A stretch of DNA of 64,000 nucleotides from Bretschneidera sinensis (GCA_023935145.1 CM043698.1:142766001-142830000); one strand, 5' to 3'; counted from the first letter of the stretch, positions 11,866 to 22,624 are shown. Numbers and translations are program-made. The notes: a model not told the origin generated them from the letters alone.

Positions 11866-14473
11866 TGTAGTACTCATGTTCATAAAATAAGGGTAAATAA
11901 ATAATTTTACATATATTATATTGAATTAAATAATTCATTGATGAGAGATTTAGTATTGATTTGAAATAATATTGAAAATTTTATTGAAAAGAGTTAGAAA
12001 TTTTTGAAGAAGAAAGTACTGAAAATTTTTGAAATTTGAAATTGAAATAAAAGAATTTTGAAAAAAAAATATTGACTAAAGTTGAGAAAAATAATTAAAT
12101 TTTTTTTTGGAAGAAAATATAAATTTTTATAAAATTTTTGGAAGGAAGAAAAAATGAAAAATTGATTTTAAAGGATAAATGGTAAGATTGTAATTATGTA
12201 ATGGCAAAACAGTAAATTTTAAATGATGGCAGAATTGTAAATAACCAATGACAAATATGTAAATTGTATTAAAAAAAGTTTACCATGTTTTGAGTAACAG
12301 TTTTATGTTTTCAGTTTTCGAAAATGAAAACTGAAAACAATTTTCTGATGTTTTTTGAAAAAATCATGTTTAGATAACTGTAACTCGAAAATTGATTCCA
12401 AAACAGAAAATAGTGAAATGTTGTTTGGATAATGTTATTTTGAAAACTGTTTTGATACACCTTGTAATTATTTTTAGTTTTAAGTTTAAATTTAAATTCT
12501 ACATTAATTTTATTTCTCATATTTATTAAATACTTAAAAATAATTAATATTATTTTATTTTCAAAATTTAATTTTTTTATATACCATGGAGAAAGAATGA
12601 AACAGAGAAGTGAACACTGATTTTAAGACTATTTTTCAAAAATTATATCAGAAAACACCAATTTGGGGTTTTCAGAAAACAATTTTTGAAAACAGTTTTA
12701 GAAAATTACATTTAAAAACTTTTTTTCAAACATAGAAATGAGTTTTTGAAAATTGATTTTAGTTTTTGAAAACTGAAAACTGTTTTAAAAAACCCCTTCC
12801 AAACATGCTCTATTATAAGTCTATGAAACAAAGACTTTGTTTTATTTTTCTTACCAAATCCTGTTTGGTTTTCTTCTTTCTTCAATTCAAATTTGTTAGC
12901 AAAAAGTTATAAAGAAAATTTCTCCAATATTAGAGATAGTACAACCATTCAATTGCAATAGCAAGACTTCATCATATTTGAGGTAAATTTTCAATAAAAC
13001 TCTTAACTAAATAATTATATTGTTTGAATTAAGTTATGAAATAGTAAGATTTATGAAAATTTATAATTAGGTGTTGGTAATCAGCAATCTCAAGAAATTG
13101 ATGAAAGGAGCAGGAAAGACAAGGAGATGATCCACATGTAGCTTTAAGTGCTATATGGTGAGTTAGATTTACTTTTAGTAATTGAGAACAATAAAAATAT
13201 GAATTTATGATATTTGAATAAATGGTTGAATTATAATGACTTAATGATGTATTTTCCGTTAAGTATGATAATGATTGATTTATTGATTAGAGATTAAGCA
13301 ATATTTTGAATATTAATTATATAAGAATTTATGTTTTAAAAAATAATGGATTAATGAAAAATATACTGAGAAGTTATATGAAATTTATGAAAATATGATT
13401 GAAAAATTGATATGACATATGAGGAGACAATTTAATAAATATGATAAAAATAATAATTTTGAGAAAGAGCTAGATAGTTGAATTGAATGCTTTGATGTAT
13501 GCTTGCTTGCATACTATTGCTCATATGCATGAAATGGAAGACCAGGAAGGCAGCTAGTTTGGCTAAGAAGACCAAGAAGGTAGTTGGTCTGGCTGAGAAG
13601 ACCAAGAAGACAGCTGGTCTGGTTGAGAAGACGAAGAAGGTAGTTGGTCTGGCTGAAACATGTTGACATGTGGGAAGACTTTCCCAGATGATAATATGAA
13701 ATGATCTGATGAGAAAGAAAATTTAAATTCATGCATTATATTTGTTTAAAATATTTATTATTAATGACTGATATGCTAAAAAATCACTTTTAAGTATTAA
13801 ATGATTGATAGATAGATGAGTCTCATAATGAGACAATTTTGATGATAGATAAATAGAAAGGATGACATAATAAAGAATTATATTATTGATTGTTTATATA
13901 ATGTGAACTTTATGATGATGTTGAATTGAAAATATTAAGTTGATAAAATATATGAGATATATGTATTGAAAGAAGATAGCTTGATAATTTATTTATTAAG
14001 AGAAATTGATAAATGATTGAATTAGAATATGAGAAGAGATAGATAGTTAATTATGATGGTTTAACAATAAATGAATATAACTAGAAGTATAAAAATCGAG
14101 TACTTCTAGTAAATTTAATTCACTGAGCTTATGAAGCTCACTCCTCATTGTTAAATAATTTCAGGTAGCGGACAGAACAGATGGATTTGTGAGCTGTGAT
14201 TCAAATTGAGCTATTATCTGTAAGTCTCGTGGTCCACATTCTCATACTAATAGAAGAAATTTTTTTTTGTAACTATTCATGCATAATATGTTGTATATAT
14301 TGTTTCAGTTGGGATATTAATAATGTAACTCCCTTGTTAGGGTTGAGGATTAATGTATGTATATATTTTCAGTTGATGCGTATTTTTATATTGTTGCATA
14401 TATGTGTCATGCCAGGATTTCAAAACGTAACAACACCATCTTGGGGTTGACCAACTCGGGATGAGTCGTTACA
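11866..14473 (+). mobile_element. Solo LTR (long, Tekay/Del-like) nested in hAT-like element
   Basis: Begins TGTAGTACTCATG and ends GGGATGAGTCGTTACA, giving TG...CA ends. It is flanked by CAGAG (11861-11865) and TAGAG (14474-14478), a 4-of-5 match. At 2.6 kb with no coding sequence, a TGTARTAC start and a CGTTACA end, it looks like the long LTRs of the Tekay/Del chromovirus group. A related piece lies in inverse orientation at 24963-25889. The lineage name is inferred from style only. Confidence 0.6.
13537..13656 (+). repeat. Four tandem 30-bp repeats inside the solo LTR
   Basis: Units start at 13537, 13567, 13597 and 13627, each of the form GAAGACCAAGAAGGTAGTTG followed by a GTCTGGCTGA-like half. 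A few substitutions separate them. The related fragment near 25560-25830 has its own diverged array of similar units. Confidence 0.85.
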
Positions 14474-14664
14474 TAGAGCTTTCAACTAAATCTACAATTT
14501 CATAAGATTACAACTTTTATCAGCTTATTTTAATGCTTGATCTTCATGTAGAGTGGGGCCAAAGCTAGTCTTCAAAACTTAAGATAACTAAAATGTTTTT
14601 GCAATAGTTTAGGGAGGCTAGGGCACCCTTGCCAGCCCCCTTTAGCTCCGCCCTTGTGCACCTC

Positions 14665-15017
14665 CAGTTTGTCGACTAACATTGCTAACAACAATATTAG
14701 CCAGTGAAACCACAGCCATGAGAAAGATGGAAGAAATTTGGGCCCGCTTGATGAATGATGATTTCAAAAGTTGATTTGTGTAACTATATCGAAGGACTTC
14801 GGTGTTTTTAAATTACATAATGACATTGCAAGAGAATTGCATGCAAGTAGATCTTCCCAAACACAAAAGATAAAACAAAAAAGATGTCAAAATTATTTGT
14901 TGCACTAAGGAGACATGTTCTAATTTTAGATGATAATTGGGAATCATTTGTTTTGAAGATTATAGCTAGACATTCCCTAAACCTACATCAACTAATGAGT
15001 GTAAATTTGTACTAACT
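14665..15017 (+). pseudogene. CC-NBS-LRR pseudogene C, NBS part
   Basis: Continues pseudogene C after the hAT-like insertion. It encodes a LTTILASETTAMRKMEEIWA-like stretch, then remnants of RNBS-A, then LILDD near 14930 (kinase-2 motif) and the start of RNBS-B. Compared with copies A and B, the P-loop segment between NDDF and the next block is deleted. Several stops are present. It ends at the LTR of the truncated chromovirus at 15018, in the middle of RNBS-B. Confidence 0.7.
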
Positions 15018-15420
15018 TGATACGAAGGAATTTTAAGTAAAGAAAGAAATATGCTGATAGGAAGGAATTTTAAATAAAGAAGGGAACAGGAGAAGGATGG
15101 AACTATTTGTGAATAAAACAACATATCTTATTGAACTCATTCAGGCTATATATAGCCATACCACTCGTAGGGAAAGTAACATCAATGCTAAAGAATAGGA
15201 AGTGCTGATAATTAGGAAAAAGAATAGCACCCACTATGCTACTCAAAACAAACTCAACAAACACCGACTCAAACAAATTAGACCAAGTCTTCCATCCACT
15301 ATGCCACTCAAAGCTGACTCAATAACAGACTCAACAATACTAACTAAACAACAAATTAGACCAAGTTTTCCATCTTGCCACTGGTGCATGCATAGCATGC
15401 ATGAAAAGTGACACATATCA
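15018..15420 (-). repeat. 3' LTR of chromovirus
   Basis: On the minus strand it starts TGATATGTGTCAC and ends CGTATCA, so the two ends are TGATA/TATCA inverted repeats. A TATA-like TATATATAG lies near 15155. A 30-bp segment with GGAAGGAATTTTAAATAAAG is nearly duplicated at its inner end. There is no partner LTR in the window. Confidence 0.75.
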
Positions 15421-15494
15421 TTCGCCCCCGCTTAAGGATCCTTGTCCACAAGGATAAAATCAGGATATTACTTGGTGAAACGCCACTCATTCTC

Positions 15495-15911
15495 CTAGGT
15501 TGCGTCTTCTGCTGGTACATCGACCCATTTCACCAGGATTTCAGATTTTGGGCGGTATTTACCCTTGCGGATCACACATCTGTCTAAGACGACTTCGAGT
15601 TGTGGAAGGACATTCGAAGTATCCGAGACAGGGGGAAGTTGGGTAGACATTGAAGTGATTGAACCCAAATGCTTCCTTAACAAATTGACATGAAACACAT
15701 CATGAATTTGAGAACCAGAAGGCAAAGCCAGCTTATAAGCCACCAGACCAACTTTCTCAATGACTTTGTATGGACCAAAGAAACGTGGGGCGAGCTTCAT
15801 GGAGGCCCGAAAAGCCACAGAAGTCTGTCTATAGGGCTGGAGTTTCAAATACACATAATCTCCTATAAGGAACGAGACCTCACGCTGGTGTTGGTCTGCT
15901 TGACATTTCAT
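15495..15911 (-). pseudogene. Chromovirus integrase C-terminus and chromodomain
   Basis: A 138-residue open frame. DYVYLKLQPYRQ, FFGPYKVIEKVG, YKLALP and IHDVFHVNLLRKH are the usual integrase C-terminal blocks. The last part, ILVKWVDVPAEDATWE, is the core of a chromodomain, which in relatives directs integration to chromatin marks. A stop separates it from the integrase core at 15939, whose frame differs. Confidence 0.85.
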
Positions 15912-15938
15912 CTGGTCTTAAGCTAGCAGAAGGTTATG

Positions 15939-16700
15939 TCACAGCTCACGTAGGATGGCATCTCCGTCACGTAGGTACTCATCTACTGCTTGGATGCGAG
16001 AAGTGCCTAGTATATAAGCCAGTAGAGTTGGAGGCGGAAAGCCGTAAACAGCTTCGAAGGGTGTCATCTTGGTGGAGGAGTAAGTTGAAGTGTTGTAGCT
16101 GAACTCGGCCCAGGGAATCCATTCGAGCCATTTTCGCGACTGGTCCCCTGCAAAACATCGTAAATATTGCTCCAAAGTTCGATTGACAACTTCCGTTTGG
16201 CTGTCGGATTGGGGATGGTAACTTGAGCTCATACACAACTTGGTACCCTGCAGCTGGAACAATGTTCGCCAAAAAGAGTTGATAAACACCTTGTCCCGAT
16301 CGCTAACGATTGATGTCGGAATACCGTGCAGGCGAACCACGTTGGCAACAAATGCCTTGGTGACCATTACAGCAGTAAATGGGTGCTTCAAGGCTACGAA
16401 GTGAGCACATTTTGTCAATCGGTGGATGACTACCATGATGGCAGTATATCCATTAGAAGATGGTAACCCCTCAATAAAGTCCATCGAGACATCAATCAAC
16501 ATTTGAGTAGGGACGGGTAGCGGCTGAAGCAACCCCGTCGGCTTCATACAATCGGTTTTGAACCGTTAACAGACATCACATTGTTGCAAAAAATCCTTCG
16601 CCATCTAGTGCATATTAGACCCAAAAAAAATCTTTTTGATACGGGAGAGGGTTTTATGAAACCCTAAGTGCCCACCTATGGGTGACTCATGGCAGTCAAC
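15939..16700 (-). pseudogene. Chromovirus integrase core
   Basis: The open frame at 15939-16547 (202 residues) has the D,D-35-E core: the aspartates in SMDFIEGLP and VSDRDKVF and the glutamate in SQTEVVNRTLEQYLR are all present. A zinc-finger remnant (QQCDVC) precedes it, separated by a stop. The end WAEFSYNTS...PFEAVYG is typical. The stops make it inactive as a polyprotein part. Confidence 0.85.
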
Positions 16701-16865
16701 CATTATCTTCAGAATCAAGGGTGAGGTGGGGCTCAAATAAACTTTGTCTCTTTTGAACCATACTCCATCACATTGGAGCAGCTGGTGGGCGGCTTGAGAG
16801 GGGTTTCTTTATAATAATTCTTCATAAAATGAGTCCTGTTGGACTTCCTTTTGAAGCATTGGGCA

Positions 16866-17546
16866 CTAATCTGCACATAGTTGAGAAATGGATAAAAATT
16901 GAAATTCAACTACACGTGACAAAGAATCTGCACCTTGATTTTCAGGCCCACATTTATACTCGATTTCATAATCATAACCAAGTATTTTTGGTAGCCATCG
17001 TGTTTGTGCTGGCGTAGTAATTCGTTGCTCTAATAGGTACTTGAGACTTTTTTGGTAAGTGCAGACTCTGAATGGTTTCCCAAGCAAGTATGGACGCCAT
17101 TTCTTGATTGCTTTGACTATAGCCAACATTTCTTTCTCATAGATGGACAATGCCAAGGCCGAACCTTTCAATGCTTCACTAAAATACGCCACTAGTCAAT
17201 TTTGTTGGATAAGAATCGCACCGAGTCCGATTCCACTGGCATAGCATTCAATCACGAATCGATGAGTAAAATCAGGAAGGCGTAAAATTTGTGGTGATGT
17301 CAATGCCTCTTTTAATTGTTTGAAGGCCATCTCTGCTACCTCATTCCATTGAAATCCATCCATGCTCAAGAGACGGGTCAGAGGAGCTGCTATACATTCG
17401 AAATGACGGATAAATTTCCAGTAGTAGCCTGCTAAACTGAGGAACCTACAGACCCCCTTAGTTGTTGTTAGTGTTGGCCACTCAATGACAGCTTGTATTT
17501 TAGTTGGATCCACCGATACCCCTTGCTCCGAAATTACGTGACCCAA
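16866..17546 (-). pseudogene. Chromovirus RT end and RNase H
   Basis: Two adjoining frames (17196-17546 and 16866-17192). The first has MGHVISEQGVSVDPTKI, FLSLAGYYWKFI and HRFVIECYASGIGLGAIL (usual DAS replaced by YAS). The second has MAYFSEALKGSALALSIYEK, WRPYLLGKPF and YDYEIEYKCGPENQGADSLS. A stop separates them. Confidence 0.85.
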
Positions 17547-17559
17547 GTAGTCAACCTGT

Positions 17560-18060
17560 AAAACTCTGAATCGACATTTTGACTCTTTTGCAAATAAACT
17601 GTTAGTTGACAGGATCTATAGAACAATTTGCAAATGTGTGAGATGGTCTTCCCATGATTGAGAATACACTAGAATGTCATCAAAGAAAACCAAAATAAAT
17701 TTCCGGAGATAGGGACGAAAGAGATCGTTCATGAGACTTTGGAAGGTTGTTGGTGCGTTAGTGAGGCAAAATAGTATCACAATAAACTCGTAATGCCCTT
17801 AATACATCCGGAATGCAGTTTTAGGTATGTTATCTTCTTGCACGCGGATTTGATGATATCCAGACCGTAAATCCAATTTGGAGTAAAATTTGGCACCGTG
17901 GAGCTCATCTAATAGTTCATCGATAATAGGAATTGGATACTTATCTTTAACTATGATGTTGTTTAGAGCTCGGTAATCCACACAAAATCGCCAAGCTCCA
18001 TCTGCTTTCTTTACTAATAGAACTGGGGACGAGAACGGGCTGTGGCTTGGCCGTATCAAA
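17560..18060 (-). pseudogene. Chromovirus reverse transcriptase core
   Basis: The open part at 17799-18059 has [37 protein letters not shown] and [15 protein letters not shown]. The catalytic block follows after a stop near 17798, where [16 protein letters not shown] sequence is readable at 17655-17700. Relatives copy RNA into DNA; this copy is broken. Confidence 0.8.
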
Positions 18061-18374
18061 CCAGATTGCGAAAGTTCTTTTACTATTTTTTATATCTCGG
18101 TTTTCTGGTAGTAAGGGTATCGATATGGCCTCACACTCACTGGTCCCACGGTCGGCTGCAACGGAATGTGATGGTCCTGTGACCGCATTGGAGGCAAACT
18201 GGTAGGCTATTTAAATACTTGCGAGAATTCAGCTAGGAGTTGGGCCATCTCCGGTGGTTAGGAATTTGGTTGGCTGCTGTTGTTGGAAGGAATCATTTGA
18301 AGGAATAGCCCAGTGCCTTGTAATCCATTGAATTCTTTGTCAGTTAAGGCTTCGATGCCAGTTCGCCCCAACCC

Positions 18375-18713
18375 CTAGAATGTGTGGGAAGTTCCTACCA
18401 CGTTGAAGTTCATGGTTAGCTGCTTGTAGTCCGTCTCGATGGGTCCGAGAGTTGCAAGCCATTGCACTCCCAATACCAACTGGCATGCTGCGACAGGAAG
18501 AATGTAGTAGTTGGCAGTGACGGGAAGTCCTTGAATGGTGAGGGTGAGCGCCCGACATTGTCCAACACATTCTATCTTCTCTCGGTTAGGAACCATGACT
18601 TGGAATTTCTTATCCTGGATTATTGGTAACCCAAACTTAGAGACGATTGCCTGATCAATGAAGTTGTGAGTGCTGCCCCCGTCTATTAGCACCGTTACAT
18701 TCTTGTTTTTCAA
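18375..18713 (-). pseudogene. Chromovirus aspartic protease
   Basis: 112 open residues containing VTVLIDGGSTHNFID, with the active-site DGG in place of the usual D(S/T)G, then LPVTANYYILPVAACQLVLG and VQWLATLGPIETD. This is the standard protease layout of chromoviruses. Confidence 0.8.
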
Positions 18714-18719
18714 CTTGCC

Positions 18720-19410
18720 AAGGACGTGTATGGTTTATGGGTGTTCGGTACCTGCGATCGCATGAAAAGAAATTTAGGGTATGGCTTCATGGTGTTCCCG
18801 TTCTGGTTGAACGCCCTCAACATCCTTGATGCCCATATGGGGTGAGTCCTCGATCATAAATAATTGCGGTCGTTCGCAACAATGGCCTGGAACGAACTTC
18901 TCGTCACAATAATAGCATAACCCGTTCTCTTAACGTTCTCGTGCCTCTTGATTGGTGATTCGACGGAAGGTTGCTGGTTGAGTATTGGAACTTTGATTTA
19001 TGCGTTGGGTTGGTGGAGGTCCTAGCACACCAGCTATTAGGTTGGGTGAGGCCTTTGGTGTCAGAAAGGCTGGTTGGAAACAGAGTTGTTGGTTTGGTCT
19101 CTTTTGCAGCTGGTTGCGTTCTTCGATTAGCCAAGCCACTCCTATTGTATTTGCCAAGGTTCTGGGTTGTTTAAATTTTACGTCTATTCGAATATCGTCT
19201 CAGAGTCCTGCAATAAAACAACCTATTAGAAAATTTTCGGGCAGGCCGTCAACTCGGTGGGAAAGCTTTTCAAAAGCTTCTTGATAAGCTACTACAGTGG
19301 TGGTTTGTTTAAGGCGAGTCAGAGCTTCTGACGGGTCCTCGTAGTCGGTTGGACCAAATTAGAGTTGTACAGCCTTAGTGAACTCATCCCATGTGAGTGG
19401 TCATTTGGTC
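18720..19410 (-). pseudogene. Chromovirus gag 3' part
   Basis: Overlapping broken minus-strand frames. The CYYCDEKF-like zinc knuckle remnant lies near 18880-18925. Proline/glutamine-rich linker sequence follows at 18930-19157, and capsid remnants (LTRLKQTTTVVAYQEAFEKL style) are readable near 19245-19330. It ends abruptly near 19410, so the N-terminal half is missing. Confidence 0.6.
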
Positions 19411-19679
19411 ATTGATGTTAAAAGTTACTGCAAAAAAAATTTAATTAAGCTTCTAATTATAGTTACCTTTGTTAAGTAACCATTGATGTTAACTTCCTAG
19501 GGGCTAAAGAAAGAAAATAATTTTTTTTAATTTATTGGGGGTTAACCTCCATTATACAATCTAAAACTTCGAATAATGTAGTAATATAAAGAAGATAATT
19601 TCTCAAATTTTTTTGGGAAAGGCGACTGAACCCATCGGCCTTAGTGGCTTTATCCCCATCCGTTATGAAACTACAACAT
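19411..19679. other. Unassigned sequence between chromovirus and NBS fragment
   Basis: No gene is recognised. The motif AGTGGTCATTTGGTCA occurs at the left end (near 19395) and again near 19828, on either side of this segment and the NBS fragment. This may mark the ends of an inserted or rearranged piece. Confidence 0.4.
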
Positions 19680-19830
19680 GGCATATGGGAGATATGTGCT
19701 AATTCTTGATGATTCGTGAGAAGCATTGGATGTAGAGACTGTAGGTGTTCCTAAACCTACTCCAGCTAATGAGTGTAAATTATTGTTGATTACTTGATCA
19801 ATTGAAGTTGGTTGGCGGATGGATTCTAGT
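19680..19830 (+). pseudogene. NBS fragment of a fourth resistance gene (D)
   Basis: About 150 bp aligns by eye with the kinase-2 to RNBS-B part of copies A and B: GGGAGATATGTGCTAATT, then GTTCCTAAACCTACTCCAGC, then GGATGGATTCTA. It overlaps the same gene region as the end of pseudogene C (14900-15017) but differs from it. So it comes from another family member. No frame is open. Confidence 0.65.
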
Positions 19831-20194
19831 GGTCATTTGGTCAAAACGAATTATCGCTGCATTTTAGTCAAGTAACTAAGAAAATTTAATTCAAATGACC
19901 ATTTACGGAACTAATGGGAGTTAATTGGAGACTTATTTAACCAAATTGAAATTTTAAAGAACAATTTGACCAAACAATCAAATTCTTGAAACTTATTTGA
20001 TCAAATTGAAACACTAAAAATCAATTTGGTCAAATGATCAAACTATGAAGATCGATTGTGTGATTTAGCTCAAATACCGATATATAAATGGTTAATGTTA
20101 CTTTCATCTTGTTTTACCCTCTTGGGTTTTATCTAAGTTGTTGCCCTTTGCGTCTTGAGTATCTTTAACAATACATTAAACAAACTACAGTTTA
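19831..20194. other. Non-coding, repeats of TTTGGTCAAA-like motif
   Basis: Several direct and inverted copies of TTTGGTCAAA/TTTGACCAAA-like words occur between 19828 and 20045. This suggests a decayed MITE or foldback. No gene. Confidence 0.4.
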
Positions 20195-20290
20195 GGAATT
20201 TCTTTGAAGATTGTAGTAATTTCTTTGAAGATTTGCCTATTAAGGTAGACAACAGAATATAAATTACAATTTCTTTAACCAAAAACAAAA

Positions 20291-20363
20291 TCGGGGATAG
20301 CTCAGTTGGGAGAGCGTTAGACTTAAGATCTAAAGGTTTCGTATTTGATCCACGTTCACCACA
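20291..20363 (+). pseudogene. tRNA-Phe-derived pseudogene with TAA anticodon
   Basis: 73 nt that align along their whole length with plant tRNA-Phe(GAA). The D arm (TAGCTCAGTTGGGAGAGCG) is intact. The anticodon loop reads CTTAAGA, so the anticodon is TAA (leucine) rather than GAA. The anticodon stem pairs perfectly through T28/A42 in place of C/G. The acceptor stem has G1 to T and C2:A71 mismatches, and the T arm is spoiled (TCGTATTTGATC). A T run follows. It is most likely a pseudogene. Confidence 0.75.
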
Positions 20364-21104
20364 TTTTTTTATATTCCTCATCTTCAGCATTACAAAACAG
20401 AGTGTTTCATGCTTAGGTTAAACGATGTCGCTTTAGTGCCCTTGTCTACCGTCCAAAGAGTCGAAGAGAATGGGCTGCCATCCTTAGAATGTGGGCCATG
20501 CTAAAAGTAACGGTCCCGTCAATCATTAAAATGGGTTAATTTCTCCAAAATAATTTTTAATTAATTGTAATGTAATAATTTTACAAATTATTTATTAATG
20601 TATTCCACCATAAGAAAAAATATAAAGAAAATTACAGCTAAATTTATTTTTTTATTATTAAAAATTAAAAACCCATAAAAAATAATATACGAGTAAAAAA
20701 TTCTTAAAAATTGTTGGATGATCTTCAAATGATTTATAGAATTTATTGAGTGATAAATTAATTACGCCTAAATGAATACAAATAAACAGTGAAGTTAACG
20801 AAAATCCACTTTATGCTAATAATGCGAAGCACAAGATTTGTTACAGTAACTAAAAAAAACCCTTAAAAATAGACCAATAATTTAGCTTTTCTTTTTTACC
20901 CACATTCTTTTGATTTGAATTGCAAACTTTGATTGATGTCATGCTAAAATACTTTCTAGAATGCAACTTCAAGATCAAATACTCAAAATAAACTTCAAGG
21001 GCATTTTAACTGTGAATTTCTCACTATTGAATTTTAACTCAAAACAAGTAACAAAATGAATCTTTCAGCTCTAAACTGGCATCAAGCACTCAGTTGTTGA
21101 TGGA
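20364..21104. other. Non-coding spacer of block 1
   Basis: AT-rich spacer shared with 37544-38270. No reading frame or RNA gene is visible. Confidence 0.7.
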
Positions 21105-21109
21105 GGTTA

Positions 21110-21560
21110 TGAAAGATTCAAGATCTCTCAATCACACGAATTATGAATAGAAACAAAAGTAAACAAGATTTACCTAGGTTCATCCAAGATTAGGGCTAGG
21201 TCATGCCCGAAGTTTCTTATTATCAAACTCACAAATCTCTCTGTTACAATGTATGCTCAGTATATAAAGAGTATTTATATGCAACTTAAGACATTTTAAT
21301 TAGGTTTCCGTTCTGTTGCAAAACTACGGCTCTTTATGGGCCCAAGCCCAAACCCGCTAAGCAAAAAACCAAGTCCAACTCATGTACATGGCCCAAAAGT
21401 TTCGGAGGCGCTACCTCCTAACCCCTGCCCGCTCTCCGGGGAGTGGGGCCCCGCTCACTCACCGGGGAGCAAGACCCCCGGCCGCTCACCAGAGAGCGGG
21501 ACTCTTGTTCGTTCGGTGTTTTACAGATTTGGTTCCGTGAAATATGCACCAACTCTAGCA
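21110..21560 (+). mobile_element. Solo LTR with TSD GGTTA
   Basis: Starts TGAAAGATTCAAG and ends CTCTAGCA. GGTTA flanks it at 21105-21109 and 21561-21565. The paralogous block 2 is uninterrupted there (GGAGGTTAGG near 38470), which proves an insertion. A TATA-like GTATATAAAG lies near 21258. The U5-side half is GC-rich, with GCTCTCCGGGGAGTGGGG-type palindromes. The left flank also carries two extra bases (AT) relative to block 2. Confidence 0.85.
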
Positions 21561-21855
21561 GGTTAGGAACCAGTTTTCACAGTCAATGTATTGAAATTGT
21601 TAACACAAACACTCTTCCAAACACGAAACTGAGGTGAGCATGAGGACATATGAGCATAAGAACAGGGAAGTAAAGCGGTTAAAATACAAATGAATTTTGC
21701 TAATACCTCAAGTTCAAAACTTATCATGTCACTTCTGTGTACTGTAAGTAACTCTTGCAAAGATATGCCTGATCCATACAGGTTCCTGTATGATTGGTTG
21801 GGAGAATATCAATGCAACACCTTAACCATCCCTATCGCCCGAAATTAAGTTTAGA

Positions 21856-22191
21856 TTATATGGATTTCAAAACCTCCCCTAGAACTAGTCCCCACTGAGT
21901 CCAATGGCTGCCACCCTGCATTGGGAAATTTTCAGGATGTAAAATCAGCAATGTATCTGATCAAAACATTCTAGAGAAGCTCAAGATACTAAAGACTTCA
22001 GATTATGTATCTCTTTTAATTCAAGAAGAAGGAATTAGGCAACAAGCCGGCACAAGGGAATAAAACAGCATGAGACAAGAACATACTGCCAAAACACAGC
22101 AAAAGGTTCTCTTAGAGGTCCATCACATGAGAGCTCACTTGTACTCCCGTCAACGAAGGTTCCATCTGCAAAGATCGATCACCTATAAATC
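21856..22191 (-). pseudogene. PLP-enzyme gene fragment: last two exons, block 1
   Basis: Paralogue of the last two exons of the methionine gamma-lyase-like gene. The final exon is 21856-21915 and encodes the same HWTQWGLVLGEVLKSI tail. The preceding exon (about 22087-22191) has a 4-bp insertion (GATC repeated) right after the splice acceptor, and one G lost at the splice donor, so it could not be spliced in frame. No other exons of the gene are present on the right of this block. Confidence 0.8.
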
Positions 22192-22350
22192 AAACAAGAG
22201 AGTCAAGTTAATAATAAAAAGGAATTCAAATAAAAAGAGCAAATTCTATTTGAAGAAATTTACTAATCCAATATACTTCCAAAGTAACTTTTGAGTGTTG
22301 CCACCACTCTCGATCTACGTTTTGAAAAAAAAAAAAGCCCAGTTCTCGCA

Positions 22351-22624
22351 AGAAGAATCTTTTGGTGTTTGTTCCATAAATGTATGTCATGCTTGTTCCA
22401 ATCTGTTGCCTTCATAGTGCTGCCTTGTAATTCTGTTATAGAATCTTTTATATTTCCCCTTTCATTCATTTTGGATTACCAAAAGGGATAGTAGACAGGT
22501 TCCTACTTTCACCAATCCTTAGGCTGTTATCATTTGGGATATTACTCAAAACTGATTATGTTTGCAGGCCTTCGATAGCCCTACAGCACTCCTTAGAGAA
22601 GCCAGTTCATATTTTTTATTGTTA
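22351..22624. other. No gene seen
   Basis: Short frames here are chance openings. Nothing recognisable. Confidence 0.6.

Larger units (their letters stand above)
10723..14656. mobile_element. hAT-like non-autonomous DNA transposon carrying a nested solo LTR
   Basis: The left end begins CAGGGGTGAAATC; the right end, reverse complemented, begins CAAGGGCGGAGCT. Both resemble hAT terminal repeats (CAGGGGCGGAGC type). The flanking octamers are TTCACCTC (10715-10722) and TGCACCTC (14657-14664), matching at 7 of 8 bases, the TSD size of hAT elements. Joining the flanks restores the resistance-gene frame. No transposase is seen. Without the nested LTR (11866-14473) the element is about 1.3 kb. Confidence 0.7.
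15018..19410 (-). mobile_element. 5'-truncated Ty3/gypsy chromovirus
   Basis: Minus-strand remains of gag, protease, RT, RNase H, integrase and a chromodomain lie in canonical order. The 3' LTR is at 15018-15420, with a polypurine tract (AAGCGGGGGCGAA) beside it. The 5' LTR and the first half of gag are missing beyond about 19410. All frames have stops or shifts. The chromodomain at the integrase end places it among chromoviruses. Confidence 0.85.
20195..22350. repeat. Duplicated block 1 (paralogous to 37388-39270)
   Basis: Colinear similarity starts at GATTGTAGTAATTTCTTTGA (20195 and 37391). It runs through the tRNA-Phe-like sequence, AT-rich spacer and last two exons of the PLP-enzyme gene to AAGAAGAA after a poly-A tract near 22340/39255. 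Block 1 additionally holds a solo LTR at 21110-21560. Divergence is clearly higher than between resistance copies A and B, so this is an older duplication. Confidence 0.85.

Noticed and set aside
13537..13656. CRISPR-like array of four 30-bp repeats
   Set aside because: There are no spacers between the units, the setting is a plant LTR, and no cas genes are present.
20291..20363. Functional tRNA-Leu(TAA)
   Set aside because: The body is tRNA-Phe without the long variable arm of tRNA-Leu, and the acceptor and T arms are damaged.
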